From positions 1 to 53,861 of the forward strand of contig JAJBUQ010000029.1 in assembly GCA_020860245.1 (NCBI GenBank): a stretch of DNA of 53,861 nt, given 5' to 3'. Shown here one piece after another: positions 25,402-33,736 of this stretch (the stretch's first letter is position 1; the number at the start of each line of letters is the position of its first letter). The DNA is from Rikenellaceae bacterium (lineage in GTDB: Bacteria > Bacteroidota > Bacteroidia > Bacteroidales > Rikenellaceae). Both the position numbers and the translations under genes were made by a program. A model generated the notes under the pieces. The model saw only the letters and a program-made list of their open reading frames with translations. It did not search any database and had not been told where the DNA came from.

Positions 25402-25600
25402 ACCTTTATTACTTTTAATTAAGTTCGAAATATATGAAATACAGGTGGGAACAGAACTATATAAAAATAGGCAAGACACTAAAAAAGAACCTAATAAATA
25501 TAAGTAGAGGACAATTTTAGTTTTTTCGTGTACCTCTACGAATTTATCGGTGAGAATTGCCCAAAGTCCCCTTTTTTGTATATCTCCCTAAAAACAAAAA
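25402..25600. other. Intergenic region between the integrase remnant and tRNA-Ser
   Basis: AT-rich, no gene recognised. I looked for a copy of the tRNA 3' end that could mark an attachment site and did not find one between 22.5 and 25.6 kb. Confidence 0.35.
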
Positions 25601-25628
25601 TCCCTGTAAACGTCTAATTCACAGGGAC
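25601..25628 (-). terminator. Terminator of tRNA-Ser
   Basis: TCCCTGT and ACAGGGA form a 7-bp stem over a 14-nt loop; on the minus strand it is followed by TTTTTGTTTTT. It lies 24 bp past the CCA end of the tRNA. Confidence 0.75.
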
Positions 25629-25652
25629 TTTCTTTATTTTGCTTTCGCTCTT

Positions 25653-25741
25653 GGCGGAGAGTGGGGGATTCGAACCCCCGGTACGGTTGCCCGTACGTCA
25701 GTTTAGCAAACTGGTGGTTTCAGCCACTCACCCAACTCTCC
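25653..25741 (-). tRNA. tRNA-Ser (anticodon GCU)
   Basis: The minus strand folds as a class II tRNA of 89 nt. The acceptor stem GGAGAGT pairs with ACTCTCC, followed by discriminator G and an encoded CCA. The anticodon stem-loop CAGTTTGCTAAACTG gives anticodon GCT (reads AGC/AGU). A long variable arm (GTACGGGCAACCGTAC) and the T-arm GGGGGTTCGAATCCCCC are present. The downstream side carries integrase debris. Confidence 0.97.
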
Positions 25742-25816
25742 TGACCTGTTTTCGAAGTGCAAAAGTAACACTTTTTTACATTCTGCCAAATCTTCTCAGG
25801 ATTTTTAAGATAAAAT

Positions 25817-26758
25817 CTAAAATATAAATTTGGAACTTATCTCTCTGTTATTATGCACACGGTTAATCACGTCGGCAAAAAGTTCCGCCACGGACAGCAC
25901 CGTAAATTTACTTGTATCAGCTTCTTTACATAACGGAATAGTATCGGTTACCAAGACCTCCGTAAGCGAACTTTTATTTATGCGGTCATATGCCGGACCG
26001 GACAGGACAGGATGGGTAACGGCAGCACGGACGCTCAATGCCCCCCTATCCATCATCATATCGGCAGCTTTGGTAATAGTTCCTGCCGTATCGATTATAT
26101 CGTCGAAAATAATTATATTTTTCCCTTCCACATCGCCGATAACCGTCATCTCCCCTACTACATTCGCCTTCTCTCTCTGTTTGTGACAAATTACCATAGG
26201 AGCATCGAGATAGCTTGCATATGCGTTGGCACGTTTAGCCCCACCGACATCCGGTGCTGCCACTGCGAGATTCTCGATAGCAAGATCTTTAATATGCGGT
26301 CCGAAGATTCCACTCGAATAGAGATGATCCACCGGAATATCGAAAAAGCCCTGTATTTGATCTGCATGAAGATCCATCGTCATTACACGGTCCACTCCGG
26401 CAGCATGAAGAAGGTTCGCGACCAACTTCGCTCCTATTGAGACTCGCGGACGGTCTTTTCGATCCTGGCGGGCCCATCCGAAATAAGGTATTACGGCAAT
26501 CACTTTATATGCGGAAGCCCTACGAGCGGCATCGATCATCAGCAGAAGTTCCATAAGATTCTCCGCAGGAGGAAAAGTAGACTGTACGATGCACACCGTA
26601 CATCCTCTTATACTTTCGTTATATGCCGGTTGAAACTCCCCGTCGCTGAAATGAAGAACCGATGAATCGCCGAGTTCCGTTCCAAAACTACGGGCTATCT
26701 TCTCGGCAAGATAACGGGATTCACTACAAGCAAAAAATTTCAGTTTGTGAATTACCAT
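25817..26758 (-). CDS. prs: Ribose-phosphate pyrophosphokinase (PRPP synthetase)
   Basis: The enzyme makes 5-phosphoribosyl 1-pyrophosphate from ribose 5-phosphate and ATP for nucleotide, His and Trp synthesis. From the ATG at 26758 it has 313 residues, the standard class I length. Motifs are FSDGEFQPAYNESIRG (phosphate/ATP region), PYFGWARQDRKDRPR (flexible loop), MTMDLHADQIQGFFDIPVDHL (about 124-144, the PRPP synthetase signature) and IIFDDIIDTAGTI (ribose phosphate-binding loop). A TTG nine codons upstream is in frame but lies inside the promoter's -7 element, so it is not the start. The gene reads towards tRNA-Ser and ends 76 bp from it. It is an essential core gene. Confidence 0.97.
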   Translation of the reverse strand: MVIHKLKFFACSESRYLAEKIARSFGTELGDSSVLHFSDGEFQPAYNESIRGCTVCIVQSTFPPAENLMELLLMIDAARRASAYKVIAVIPYFGWARQDRKDRPRVSIGAKLVANLLHAAGVDRVMTMDLHADQIQGFFDIPVDHLYSSGIFGPHIKDLAIENLAVAAPDVGGAKRANAYASYLDAPMVICHKQREKANVVGEMTVIGDVEGKNIIIFDDIIDTAGTITKAADMMMDRGALSVRAAVTHPVLSGPAYDRINKSSLTEVLVTDTIPLCKEADTSKFTVLSVAELFADVINRVHNNREISSKFIF

Positions 26759-26782
26759 AATTTTAGTGTTAGATATTGCCTG

Positions 26783-26790
26783 CAAATGTA
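26783..26790 (-). promoter_or_regulatory. -7 element of prs
   Basis: On the minus strand this reads TACATTTG, matching TAnnTTTG, 24 bp before the ATG of prs. It rules out the upstream TTG as start codon. Confidence 0.65.
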
Positions 26791-26817
26791 GTAAAATAAT
26801 CGTTTAGTGATAAAATT

Positions 26818-27414
26818 TTATCTCCTATTTATGCTGTTTTCAATGAAATCGAGTATTTCTTCTCTGCCTGTTTTTTTATCCGAAGAGGAAATGAAGATTT
26901 GTGGTACCGCTCCCCTTACCGACTGCAGCGTTTTTTTATACTTAGTAACATTCGATACGATCTTATTATCGGATAATTTATCGGTTTTAGTAAAAATTAA
27001 TCCGTATTCGATTCCGTGAATATCGAGAAGATTCATAAATTCCAAATCTATTTTCTGCGGCTCCAGCCTCGAATCTACGAGAACGAATAAATAACTCATC
27101 TCTTCCCTGTTCAGTATATAGTTTCCGATTATATCGGAGAATCCCCTGCGCTTATCTTTGGATACCTTAGCATAACCATAACCGGGAAGATCCACCAAAT
27201 ACCATTCGCCGTTTATAGTAAAATGATTTATAAGAGCAGTCTTACCAGGAGTTCCGGAGACCTTGGCCAGACCCTTATGTCCTGTGAGCATATTTATCAA
27301 CGAAGATTTACCTACATTAGACCTGCCTATAAAAGCATACTCCGGCATATCGCCGACAGGGCATTGCTCCACTTTGGCGCTGCTGCATTTGAATTCTGCG
27401 GTTTTTATTATCAT
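26818..27414 (-). CDS. engB: Ribosome biogenesis GTP-binding protein EngB/YihA/YsxC
   Basis: This 198-residue GTPase takes part in assembly of the 50S ribosomal subunit. G motifs are in order: G1 GRSNVGKSS (30-38), G2 around TPGKTALIN, G3 DLPGYGYAK (about 75-83), and G4 TKTDKL (about 142-147). The TRAFAC-type N-terminal strand YAFIGRSNVG and the absence of other domains match EngB. The ATG at 27414 is supported by family length (about 195-210). It lies upstream of prs on the same strand with a 59-bp gap that contains a separate prs promoter. Confidence 0.96.
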   Translation of the reverse strand: MIIKTAEFKCSSAKVEQCPVGDMPEYAFIGRSNVGKSSLINMLTGHKGLAKVSGTPGKTALINHFTINGEWYLVDLPGYGYAKVSKDKRRGFSDIIGNYILNREEMSYLFVLVDSRLEPQKIDLEFMNLLDIHGIEYGLIFTKTDKLSDNKIVSNVTKYKKTLQSVRGAVPQIFISSSDKKTGREEILDFIENSINRR

Positions 27415-27486
27415 CCGTATCCTATTTATCGTACAAAATTAAGGTAAAATTAAATTAAATAATGATTTATTCGTACATTTAGTATG

Positions 27487-27494
27487 TAATTTTG
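27487..27494 (+). promoter_or_regulatory. -7 element of the ppk-ppx operon
   Basis: TAATTTTG fits TAnnTTTG, 62 bp before the ppk ATG. No clear -33 TTTG box is seen. Confidence 0.5.
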
Positions 27495-27556
27495 GAAATT
27501 AAACAATAGATGTTCGGTAAGAAAATTGCACCCCACATAAAATTTATTTTCAGAAG

Positions 27557-29620
27557 ATGAGTATAATTAATAACAGGGAATTGAGCTGGCTGCTCTTTAA
27601 CGACAGAGTACTTCAAGAGGCACAAGATCCTCTCGTGCCTCTTATGCAGCGATTGAGGTTTCTCGGTATCTATTCCAATAATCAGGACGAATTCATTAAA
27701 GTAAGAGTGGCTAATGTCATAAGGACTGCTAAACTCAAAACTAAAAAACCGATTCTGTTCACAGGAGACTATACGCCTTTGGAGCTTCTAAAAAAGATAA
27801 ACAAAAATACCATAGAGGCGCAGAACACGTTTGAAAAAACCTACTGCGAGTTATTGGTTGAGAAGGTGCGCCACGGAATAGTTCTGTTGAATGAAAACGA
27901 ACTCACTGCGGAGCAAATTAAATTCTGTCATGAATATTATGCCAACACCATAAGTCCGCGCCTTGTTCCGTTGATCCTGAGAAAATCATCCGAGATTCCG
28001 TTCCTGCCTGACGGGCGGATATATCTTGCAGTTAAAATGTCGTCTGCAAAATCCTCGGCGACAAGGTACGCGATACTCCAGATACCTGTTAGCGATAAAT
28101 GTCCGCGTTTTATCGTACTCCCTTCAGCGTCGGGACAAACGGAAATTATTTTCATGGACGATATTATCCGCCTTATGATAGACGAGATATTCTTCATGTT
28201 CAATTACGACGAGATATCTGTCCATACCTTCAAAATAATGCGCGATGCAGTCCTAACACTCGACGACGACGTATCGAAGAGTTTAGTGGAAAAGATCGAA
28301 CACGGTATCAACAAAAGAAAATTCGGAGAACCTATACGGTTGGTGTACGACAAGAATATTCCGGAAGATCTTCTGAAAACAATCGCCGTAAAACTCGGCA
28401 TGAGGAATTCAGCCGCCCTGATATCAGGAGGAAGATATCATCAAATGAAAGATTTGATGAAATTCCCGCGTGTATCGTCAGAGCTTGAAGAAAAACTACA
28501 CGACCCTATATTCCATCCCGATATTAAACCATTTTCAAGTATTCTAAACGTAATCCGAAAAAAAGACATATTCCTGAATTATCCATACCACTCGTTCAGC
28601 CATTTTATCGACTTTCTCCACGAGACGGCGATAGATCCTAAAGTGGACAGTATCTTTATTACCCTGTACAGAACCGCAGACCATTCCAAAGTAATTAACG
28701 CGCTGATCAACGCGGCAAAAAACGGTAAAAAAGTGACCGTGTTAGTCGAATTAAAAGCACGGTTTGACGAGGAACAGAATATCCACAGCACAGAAGTATT
28801 ACAAAATTCTGGTGTAAAAGTAATTCACAGTTCGGAGATGCTGAAGGTGCACAGTAAACTGGTCCTCGTAGAGAGGCGCGAAGGCTCCAGGATGTGCGGA
28901 TATGCTTATATCGGGACAGGAAATTTTAACGAGAGTACAGCTAAAATCTATTCTGACTTCGGACTCTTCACCACGCACGCAGGAATTGTCGAAGATGCCC
29001 GCAAGGTGTGCGAATTTCTCACAGACACACACAAACACTTCGATTACGAATATCTTATGGTATCTCCTCATTCGATGAGGTCGGAGTTCGAGTCCCTTAT
29101 CGACAATGAGATTAAAAATGCGAAAAAAGGTAAGAAGGCGTTTATTTACGCAAAGTTCAACAGTCTTACCGATGAGAAAATAATTTACCAACTTTACAAT
29201 GCAAGCCAGGCCGGCGTCGATATTAAACTTATAATAAGAGGGGCATGCTGTCTTAAACCGCAGGTCCAAGGGCTTAGTGATAATATCCGCATCATAAGTA
29301 TTGTCGATAAATTTCTCGAGCATGCCCGAATGGCGATCTTCTGCAACGGAGGAAAAGAAAAATATTATATTCTCAGCGCAGACTGGATGACCCGCAACCT
29401 GGACCGCAGGGTAGAAGTAGGAGCCCCTGTATTCGACAAAAAAATACGGAAGATTCTCATGGACGTATTTAAAATCCAATGGAAGGACTGCGTCAAGGCA
29501 CGAGATCTAAGTTCACTCGACCGCAACCGTTATGTTAAGTGCACCGACCCGGATAAGTTCAAACAATCACGCAGCCAAACTGCATTATACGACTACTATA
29601 AAGAACAAACAAATGGATAG
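27557..29620 (+). CDS. ppk1: Polyphosphate kinase 1
   Basis: The enzyme reversibly makes inorganic polyphosphate from ATP. The 687-residue protein has the four PPK1 domains: an N-terminal helical domain starting NNRELSWLLFNDRVLQEA, the head domain, and two phospholipase D-like catalytic domains. The autophosphorylated His is in LKVHSKLVLVE (E. coli H435 region) and the second His in FLEHARMAIFCNGG (H592 region). The arginines of the nucleotide site are in TLYRTADHSKV. The stop overlaps the start of the exopolyphosphatase-type gene by 8 bp. Pairing makers and breakers of polyphosphate is common in Bacteroidetes and other phyla. Confidence 0.96.
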   Translation: MSIINNRELSWLLFNDRVLQEAQDPLVPLMQRLRFLGIYSNNQDEFIKVRVANVIRTAKLKTKKPILFTGDYTPLELLKKINKNTIEAQNTFEKTYCELLVEKVRHGIVLLNENELTAEQIKFCHEYYANTISPRLVPLILRKSSEIPFLPDGRIYLAVKMSSAKSSATRYAILQIPVSDKCPRFIVLPSASGQTEIIFMDDIIRLMIDEIFFMFNYDEISVHTFKIMRDAVLTLDDDVSKSLVEKIEHGINKRKFGEPIRLVYDKNIPEDLLKTIAVKLGMRNSAALISGGRYHQMKDLMKFPRVSSELEEKLHDPIFHPDIKPFSSILNVIRKKDIFLNYPYHSFSHFIDFLHETAIDPKVDSIFITLYRTADHSKVINALINAAKNGKKVTVLVELKARFDEEQNIHSTEVLQNSGVKVIHSSEMLKVHSKLVLVERREGSRMCGYAYIGTGNFNESTAKIYSDFGLFTTHAGIVEDARKVCEFLTDTHKHFDYEYLMVSPHSMRSEFESLIDNEIKNAKKGKKAFIYAKFNSLTDEKIIYQLYNASQAGVDIKLIIRGACCLKPQVQGLSDNIRIISIVDKFLEHARMAIFCNGGKEKYYILSADWMTRNLDRRVEVGAPVFDKKIRKILMDVFKIQWKDCVKARDLSSLDRNRYVKCTDPDKFKQSRSQTALYDYYKEQTNG

Positions 29621-30533
29621 AGAAACGCTCGCCGCAATAGATATAGGATCCAACGCTATCAGACTTCTTATCAATTATGTGGAGAAATATAAAGACGAAA
29701 CAGAATTCAAGAAGGCTGCCTTCGTACGTGTACCCATAAGGCTCGGAGAGGATGTGTTCACTTCAGGGAATGTTGGAAAAGTAAAATCCGGAACACTCAC
29801 CGAAGCCATGAAGGCCTTCTCTTCCCTGATGAAAACGTTCAATGTCGTCGATTACCGTGCCTGTGCGACCAGTGCTATGCGCGAGGCTGGCAACGGGAAG
29901 GATCTTATCAAAAACATCGCTAAGGAGACCGGTATTTATATTGAAATAATTTCCGGAATCGAAGAAGCAGAGACAATATATGCAGGAGAAGGACTGTCTC
30001 AAGTATACAACAAAGATAATTCCTATCTCTACGTAGATGTCGGAGGAGGGAGTACCGAAATTATAGTTTATTATGATCATGACATCGCGGAATCGCACTC
30101 GTTTCCACTGGGCACCGTAAGGATAATAAGTGGAGCTGCAGACATGAATGAATTCAAAAAGATGAAAAAATGGCTCCGGACGGTAGAAAAAAAATATTCC
30201 CCCAAAGCAATTATAGGTTCCGGAGGCAATATAAACAAAGCGTTTAAATTACTCAATAAAAAAGATAGGGAGAGCGTCAGCTTCACCGAACTGAATAATT
30301 TATTCAAAAAATTATCCGCCCTGAGCTACGACGAACGAGTAGAACAGCTTCGACTCAACATATACCGTGCAGATGTTATAATTCCTGCGCTTAAGATATT
30401 CACGACAATAGGCAAAGAATGCGGAATAGTAGAATACATCATTCCGAAGGTTGGACTGTCAGACGGCATAATTCGGCAGTTATATGCTAAACAAATGGAG
30501 AAGAATAAATTTAATCAACCTCTACACGCCTGA
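29613..30533 (+). CDS. Ppx/GppA phosphatase family protein (exopolyphosphatase)
   Basis: This 306-residue protein of the actin-like ATPase fold removes terminal phosphate from polyphosphate and/or pppGpp. The start is ATG 29613, giving AAIDIGSNAIRLLI (phosphate-1 loop) at once; an upstream in-frame start at 29532 would lie wholly inside ppk1 and is unlikely. The second phosphate-binding loop is YVDVGGGSTEIIVY (about residue 140), and GSGGNINKAFKL forms the adenosine-side motif. Only the short Ppx/GppA domain is present; the C-terminal HD-like domain of E. coli Ppx is absent, as in many Bacteroidetes. The 8-bp overlap with ppk1 suggests translational coupling. Whether it prefers polyphosphate or pppGpp cannot be told. 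Confidence 0.93.
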   Translation: MDRETLAAIDIGSNAIRLLINYVEKYKDETEFKKAAFVRVPIRLGEDVFTSGNVGKVKSGTLTEAMKAFSSLMKTFNVVDYRACATSAMREAGNGKDLIKNIAKETGIYIEIISGIEEAETIYAGEGLSQVYNKDNSYLYVDVGGGSTEIIVYYDHDIAESHSFPLGTVRIISGAADMNEFKKMKKWLRTVEKKYSPKAIIGSGGNINKAFKLLNKKDRESVSFTELNNLFKKLSALSYDERVEQLRLNIYRADVIIPALKIFTTIGKECGIVEYIIPKVGLSDGIIRQLYAKQMEKNKFNQPLHA

Positions 30534-30538
30534 TTACC

Positions 30539-31084
30539 ATGAAAAAAATAGCTATAATATCCGGCAGCGTACGTGACGGCAGGATGAGCCACAGGGTATC
30601 CATGTATGCTCACAACTATCTAACCAATCATAAACTCGCCAAAACGGAAATTCTGGACCTTAAGGAGTACGACTTCCCGCTCTTCAATGAGAGGATTATG
30701 TATCAGAGTGATCCGGCACCCAAAACGGTAAATTTTGCAGATAAATTCAGAGAGGCGGACGGAATTCTGATAATAAGCCCGGTCTACAACGGCGGCTTCT
30801 CCGCTGCATTAAAGAACGCGATAGATTTATTGTACACCGAATGGAAGCATAAACCGGTTGCGGTCGGTTCTGTAACCTATACCGCGACTCCGGGCATCGC
30901 TACGATCCAACAATTGCAGACATTACTGCTTAAACTCGAAGCATTGGTCACTCCTTCTCTTTATACAGTAATTAATGTTCGAGAGGGATTCGATGATTAC
31001 GGTAATCCGACGGATCCCGTAAATACAGAAAAATTCTTCAAACCGTTCGCTGAAGAATTTCTCTGGATGATCGATAAAGTATAA
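30539..31084 (+). CDS. NADPH-dependent FMN reductase family protein
   Basis: This 181-residue flavodoxin-like oxidoreductase uses NAD(P)H to reduce FMN or a quinone/azo substrate. The N-terminal ISGSVRDGRMSHRV is the FMN phosphate loop, DFPLFNE the middle segment, and ILIISPVYNGGFSAALKNAIDLL the flavin-binding signature (about 78-102). The start ATG lies 5 bp after the ppx stop, so it is third in the ppk1 operon. Its stop codon directly abuts the parE stop on the other strand with no base between. The physiological substrate is unknown. Confidence 0.9.
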   Translation: MKKIAIISGSVRDGRMSHRVSMYAHNYLTNHKLAKTEILDLKEYDFPLFNERIMYQSDPAPKTVNFADKFREADGILIISPVYNGGFSAALKNAIDLLYTEWKHKPVAVGSVTYTATPGIATIQQLQTLLLKLEALVTPSLYTVINVREGFDDYGNPTDPVNTEKFFKPFAEEFLWMIDKV

Positions 31085-32947
31085 TTAAGAGGCCTCGTTC
31101 TCAACGAAGTCTTTCTCTATTTTAAGGTTACCGATTATGAAATCCTGCCTCTCGGAGGTATTCTTGCCCATGTAGAATTCGAGAAGATCATGGATAGGAT
31201 CTTCTTTGGTCATACGCACCTTCTCGAGACGAATATTTTCGTTGATAAATTCCCGGAATTCGTTCGGGGATATCTCTCCGAGCCCCTTAAATCTGGTAAT
31301 CTCCGGATTTGACCCGAGTGCAGCGACAGCTTTCTGGCGCTCTTCTTCCGTATAACAATAAAATGTTTTCTTCTTATTGCGAACACGGAACAACGGAGTC
31401 TGAAGTATGAACAAATGTCCTTTACGAATCAGTTCCGGAAAAAACTGCAGAAAAAAGGTAATCAGCAACAGACGGATGTGCATTCCGTCCACGTCGGCAT
31501 CGGTAGCGATGATAACCTTATTATACCTCAGATTATCCATATCCTCCTCTATGTTCAACGCTGCCTGAAGCAGATTGAACTCCTCGTTTTCGTAAATAAC
31601 TTTCTTTGTAAGCCCGAAGGTATTAAGTGGTTTGCCCCTGAGGCTGAATACAGCCTGTGTATTGACATCGCGCGACTTGGTAATGGAACCGCTCGCCGAA
31701 TCCCCTTCAGTTATGAATATCATCGACTCTTCGTTGCGTGGATTTTTGAGGTCGTTAAAATGAATTCTGCAATCCCTGAGTTTACGGTTGTGAAGACTAA
31801 CTTTTTTCGCAAGTTCACGACTTTTTTTCTGCAAACCTGATATTGCTTTTCTTTCTTTTTCAACTTCCTGAATTTTTTTGAGAAGTATGTCCGCTGTTTC
31901 GGGATTTTTATGAAGATAATTATCGAGGTTGGATTTTACAAAATCCAAAATGAAATTCCGGACAGAGATGCCTCCGGGACTCATATCTCTCGAACCGAGT
32001 TTTGTTTTAGTCTGCGACTCGAACAACGGTTCTTCTACTTTGATACTTATAGCCGCGATTATGGAAGTCCTTATATCCGAAGCGTCGAAGTCTTTTCTAT
32101 AAAACTCTTTTACGGTTTTAGCGACAGCCTCACGGAATGCAGCCTGATGCGTCCCTCCCTGCGTCGTATGCTGTCCGTTTACGAATGAAAAATAACTCTC
32201 GCTGTATCCCGAACCGTGGGTTATAGCGACTTCGATATCTTCTCCTTTCAAATGAATCGGAGTATATAACGGTTCTTCACTCATATTCTCCTGTAAGAGG
32301 TCGAGCAGTCCGTTCTTCGACACATAGGTTTTACCGTTGAATTTCAACTGCAACCCTGAATTCAGGTATGTATAATTTCGGAGCATACTCTCTACATACT
32401 CCATGTTGTACTCGTACTCTCCAAACACACCCTCATCCGCAACGAACGACACAAAGGTTCCGTTCTTTTCGTCCGGAACGACCTCCTTAAAATCAGAAAT
32501 TTCGACACCTTCCGAAAAATTAACGGTCCGTTGTTCTCCGTCGCGCGAACTGCGAATAACAAATTCCGAAGAGAGGGCATTTACGGCCTTGATACCTACT
32601 CCGTTAAGACCGACCGATTTTTTAAATGCCTTTGAGTCATATTTTGCCCCGGTATTCATTTTAGAGGCTACATCCGACAGCTTCGCGAGAGGTATTCCCC
32701 TGCCATAGTCGCGGATCGTAACCCTATTGCCGGATATATTTATTTCTATCGCTTTACCGTACCCCATCATATACTCATCGACGGAGTTGTCGAGCACCTC
32801 CTTGATAAGGATATAAATACCGTCATCCTGCGAGGTACCGTTGCCCAACTTGCCGATATACATACCCGGACGGAGCCTGATATGTTCGCGCCAGTTAAGG
32901 GTCTTGATGTCTTCTTCTCCGTAATTTACATTTTCAGATATACTCAT
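31085..32947 (-). CDS. parE: DNA topoisomerase IV subunit B
   Basis: The ATPase subunit of the type II topoisomerase that decatenates chromosomes. At 620 residues it has the GHKL ATPase domain ([41 protein letters not shown]), transducer domain and TOPRIM domain ([12 protein letters not shown], and [13 protein letters not shown] as the DxD motif). [16 protein letters not shown] is typical of the Bacteroidetes ParE rather than GyrB lineage, and gyrA lies elsewhere in the window without gyrB. It follows plsC by 5 bp on the same strand, so the two are co-transcribed. Its 3' end abuts the flavin reductase gene. Confidence 0.93.
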   Translation of the reverse strand: MSISENVNYGEEDIKTLNWREHIRLRPGMYIGKLGNGTSQDDGIYILIKEVLDNSVDEYMMGYGKAIEINISGNRVTIRDYGRGIPLAKLSDVASKMNTGAKYDSKAFKKSVGLNGVGIKAVNALSSEFVIRSSRDGEQRTVNFSEGVEISDFKEVVPDEKNGTFVSFVADEGVFGEYEYNMEYVESMLRNYTYLNSGLQLKFNGKTYVSKNGLLDLLQENMSEEPLYTPIHLKGEDIEVAITHGSGYSESYFSFVNGQHTTQGGTHQAAFREAVAKTVKEFYRKDFDASDIRTSIIAAISIKVEEPLFESQTKTKLGSRDMSPGGISVRNFILDFVKSNLDNYLHKNPETADILLKKIQEVEKERKAISGLQKKSRELAKKVSLHNRKLRDCRIHFNDLKNPRNEESMIFITEGDSASGSITKSRDVNTQAVFSLRGKPLNTFGLTKKVIYENEEFNLLQAALNIEEDMDNLRYNKVIIATDADVDGMHIRLLLITFFLQFFPELIRKGHLFILQTPLFRVRNKKKTFYCYTEEERQKAVAALGSNPEITRFKGLGEISPNEFREFINENIRLEKVRMTKEDPIHDLLEFYMGKNTSERQDFIIGNLKIEKDFVENEAS

Positions 32948-32952
32948 ATCAT

Positions 32953-33684
32953 TTAATTTTCATATAGTTCCGGTCTCATGTCAATATGTTCGCGAAGTAT
33001 CTCTTCGCGAACCTGGACGGTTAAAGTTTTTATTTCCGTATTTTTTACCCGCTCTTTTGATACCGGCGGCAGAACTTTTATTCTAAACTTATGAGGGGTT
33101 CTGAGTTTCCATCCATCGAATGCGTTTGCCGTACCGTCAATAACTATCGGAAGGATCGGAGCATCGGCTTTTTTGGCAAGCAGGAACGCACCTTCTTTAA
33201 AACGTCCGACTTTACCGGTGCGGCTTCTCGTCCCTTCAGGAAAAATCGCAACCGAGACGTTCATTTTTAATATCTTCAATGCTTTCGCCATCATCTTCTT
33301 GGCGCTTTTGGCCTCCCCTCTTTCAATGAGAATATCACCGTGGATAAGCATTGCATGGCCTACGAACGGCATCTTTATAAGACTTCTCTTTGCCACCCAC
33401 CTTCGATGGATTTTAAGGGCATGAAGAAGCGGAATATCGAACATAGCCTGATGGTTGCTGACAATTACATAACCCGTGTTTTTCTCTATATTCTCAGCCC
33501 CTTCCACCTCGATCTTCCACAATGGGCACAGCCAGAACAGCCCCATTGCATGGTAATGAGTGGTCCGGGCAATAATGCTTTTTTTTCTATCGAACGGATA
33601 GGTGAAGAGCCATACGAGCGAAATAAATACACCGTATATTATCAGAAAAATTATTAATAAAATGTAATATATTATCGAGAACAT
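32953..33684 (-). CDS. plsC: 1-acyl-sn-glycerol-3-phosphate acyltransferase
   Basis: The enzyme adds the second acyl chain to lysophosphatidic acid at the inner membrane, making phosphatidic acid. The 243-residue protein has an N-terminal membrane helix (about 1-25), the NHQAMFD catalytic H-x4-D motif (about 76-82), a substrate motif around [25 protein letters not shown] (about 147-156) and the closing [14 protein letters not shown]. Length and motif order match PlsC. It precedes parE with a 5-bp gap and is divergent from the nucleotidase-like gene across about 50 bp. Confidence 0.95.
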   Translation of the reverse strand: MFSIIYYILLIIFLIIYGVFISLVWLFTYPFDRKKSIIARTTHYHAMGLFWLCPLWKIEVEGAENIEKNTGYVIVSNHQAMFDIPLLHALKIHRRWVAKRSLIKMPFVGHAMLIHGDILIERGEAKSAKKMMAKALKILKMNVSVAIFPEGTRSRTGKVGRFKEGAFLLAKKADAPILPIVIDGTANAFDGWKLRTPHKFRIKVLPPVSKERVKNTEIKTLTVQVREEILREHIDMRPELYEN

Positions 33685-33724
33685 CGGGTAAAATTATCAA
33701 TCTGCGAATTTAATATTTATTTCT

Positions 33725-33732
33725 TACTTTTG
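33725..33732 (+). promoter_or_regulatory. -7 element of the nucleotidase-like gene, almost at the start codon
   Basis: TACTTTTG matches TAnnTTTG, with TCTG 20 bp upstream (33701-33704) as a near-match -33 box. Only 4 bp separate it from the ATG at 33737, so the transcript would start at or inside the first codons. Confidence 0.5.
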
Positions 33733-33736
33733 GTAG

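Noticed and set aside
25639-25827. Plus-strand 62-codon frame antisense to tRNA-Ser
   Set aside because: It is the well-known translation artefact of tRNA-Ser complement (GGFEPPVRLPVRQFSKLV pattern).
29532-29612. Upstream start for ppx
   Set aside because: It lies inside ppk1; family N-terminus begins at ATG 29613.
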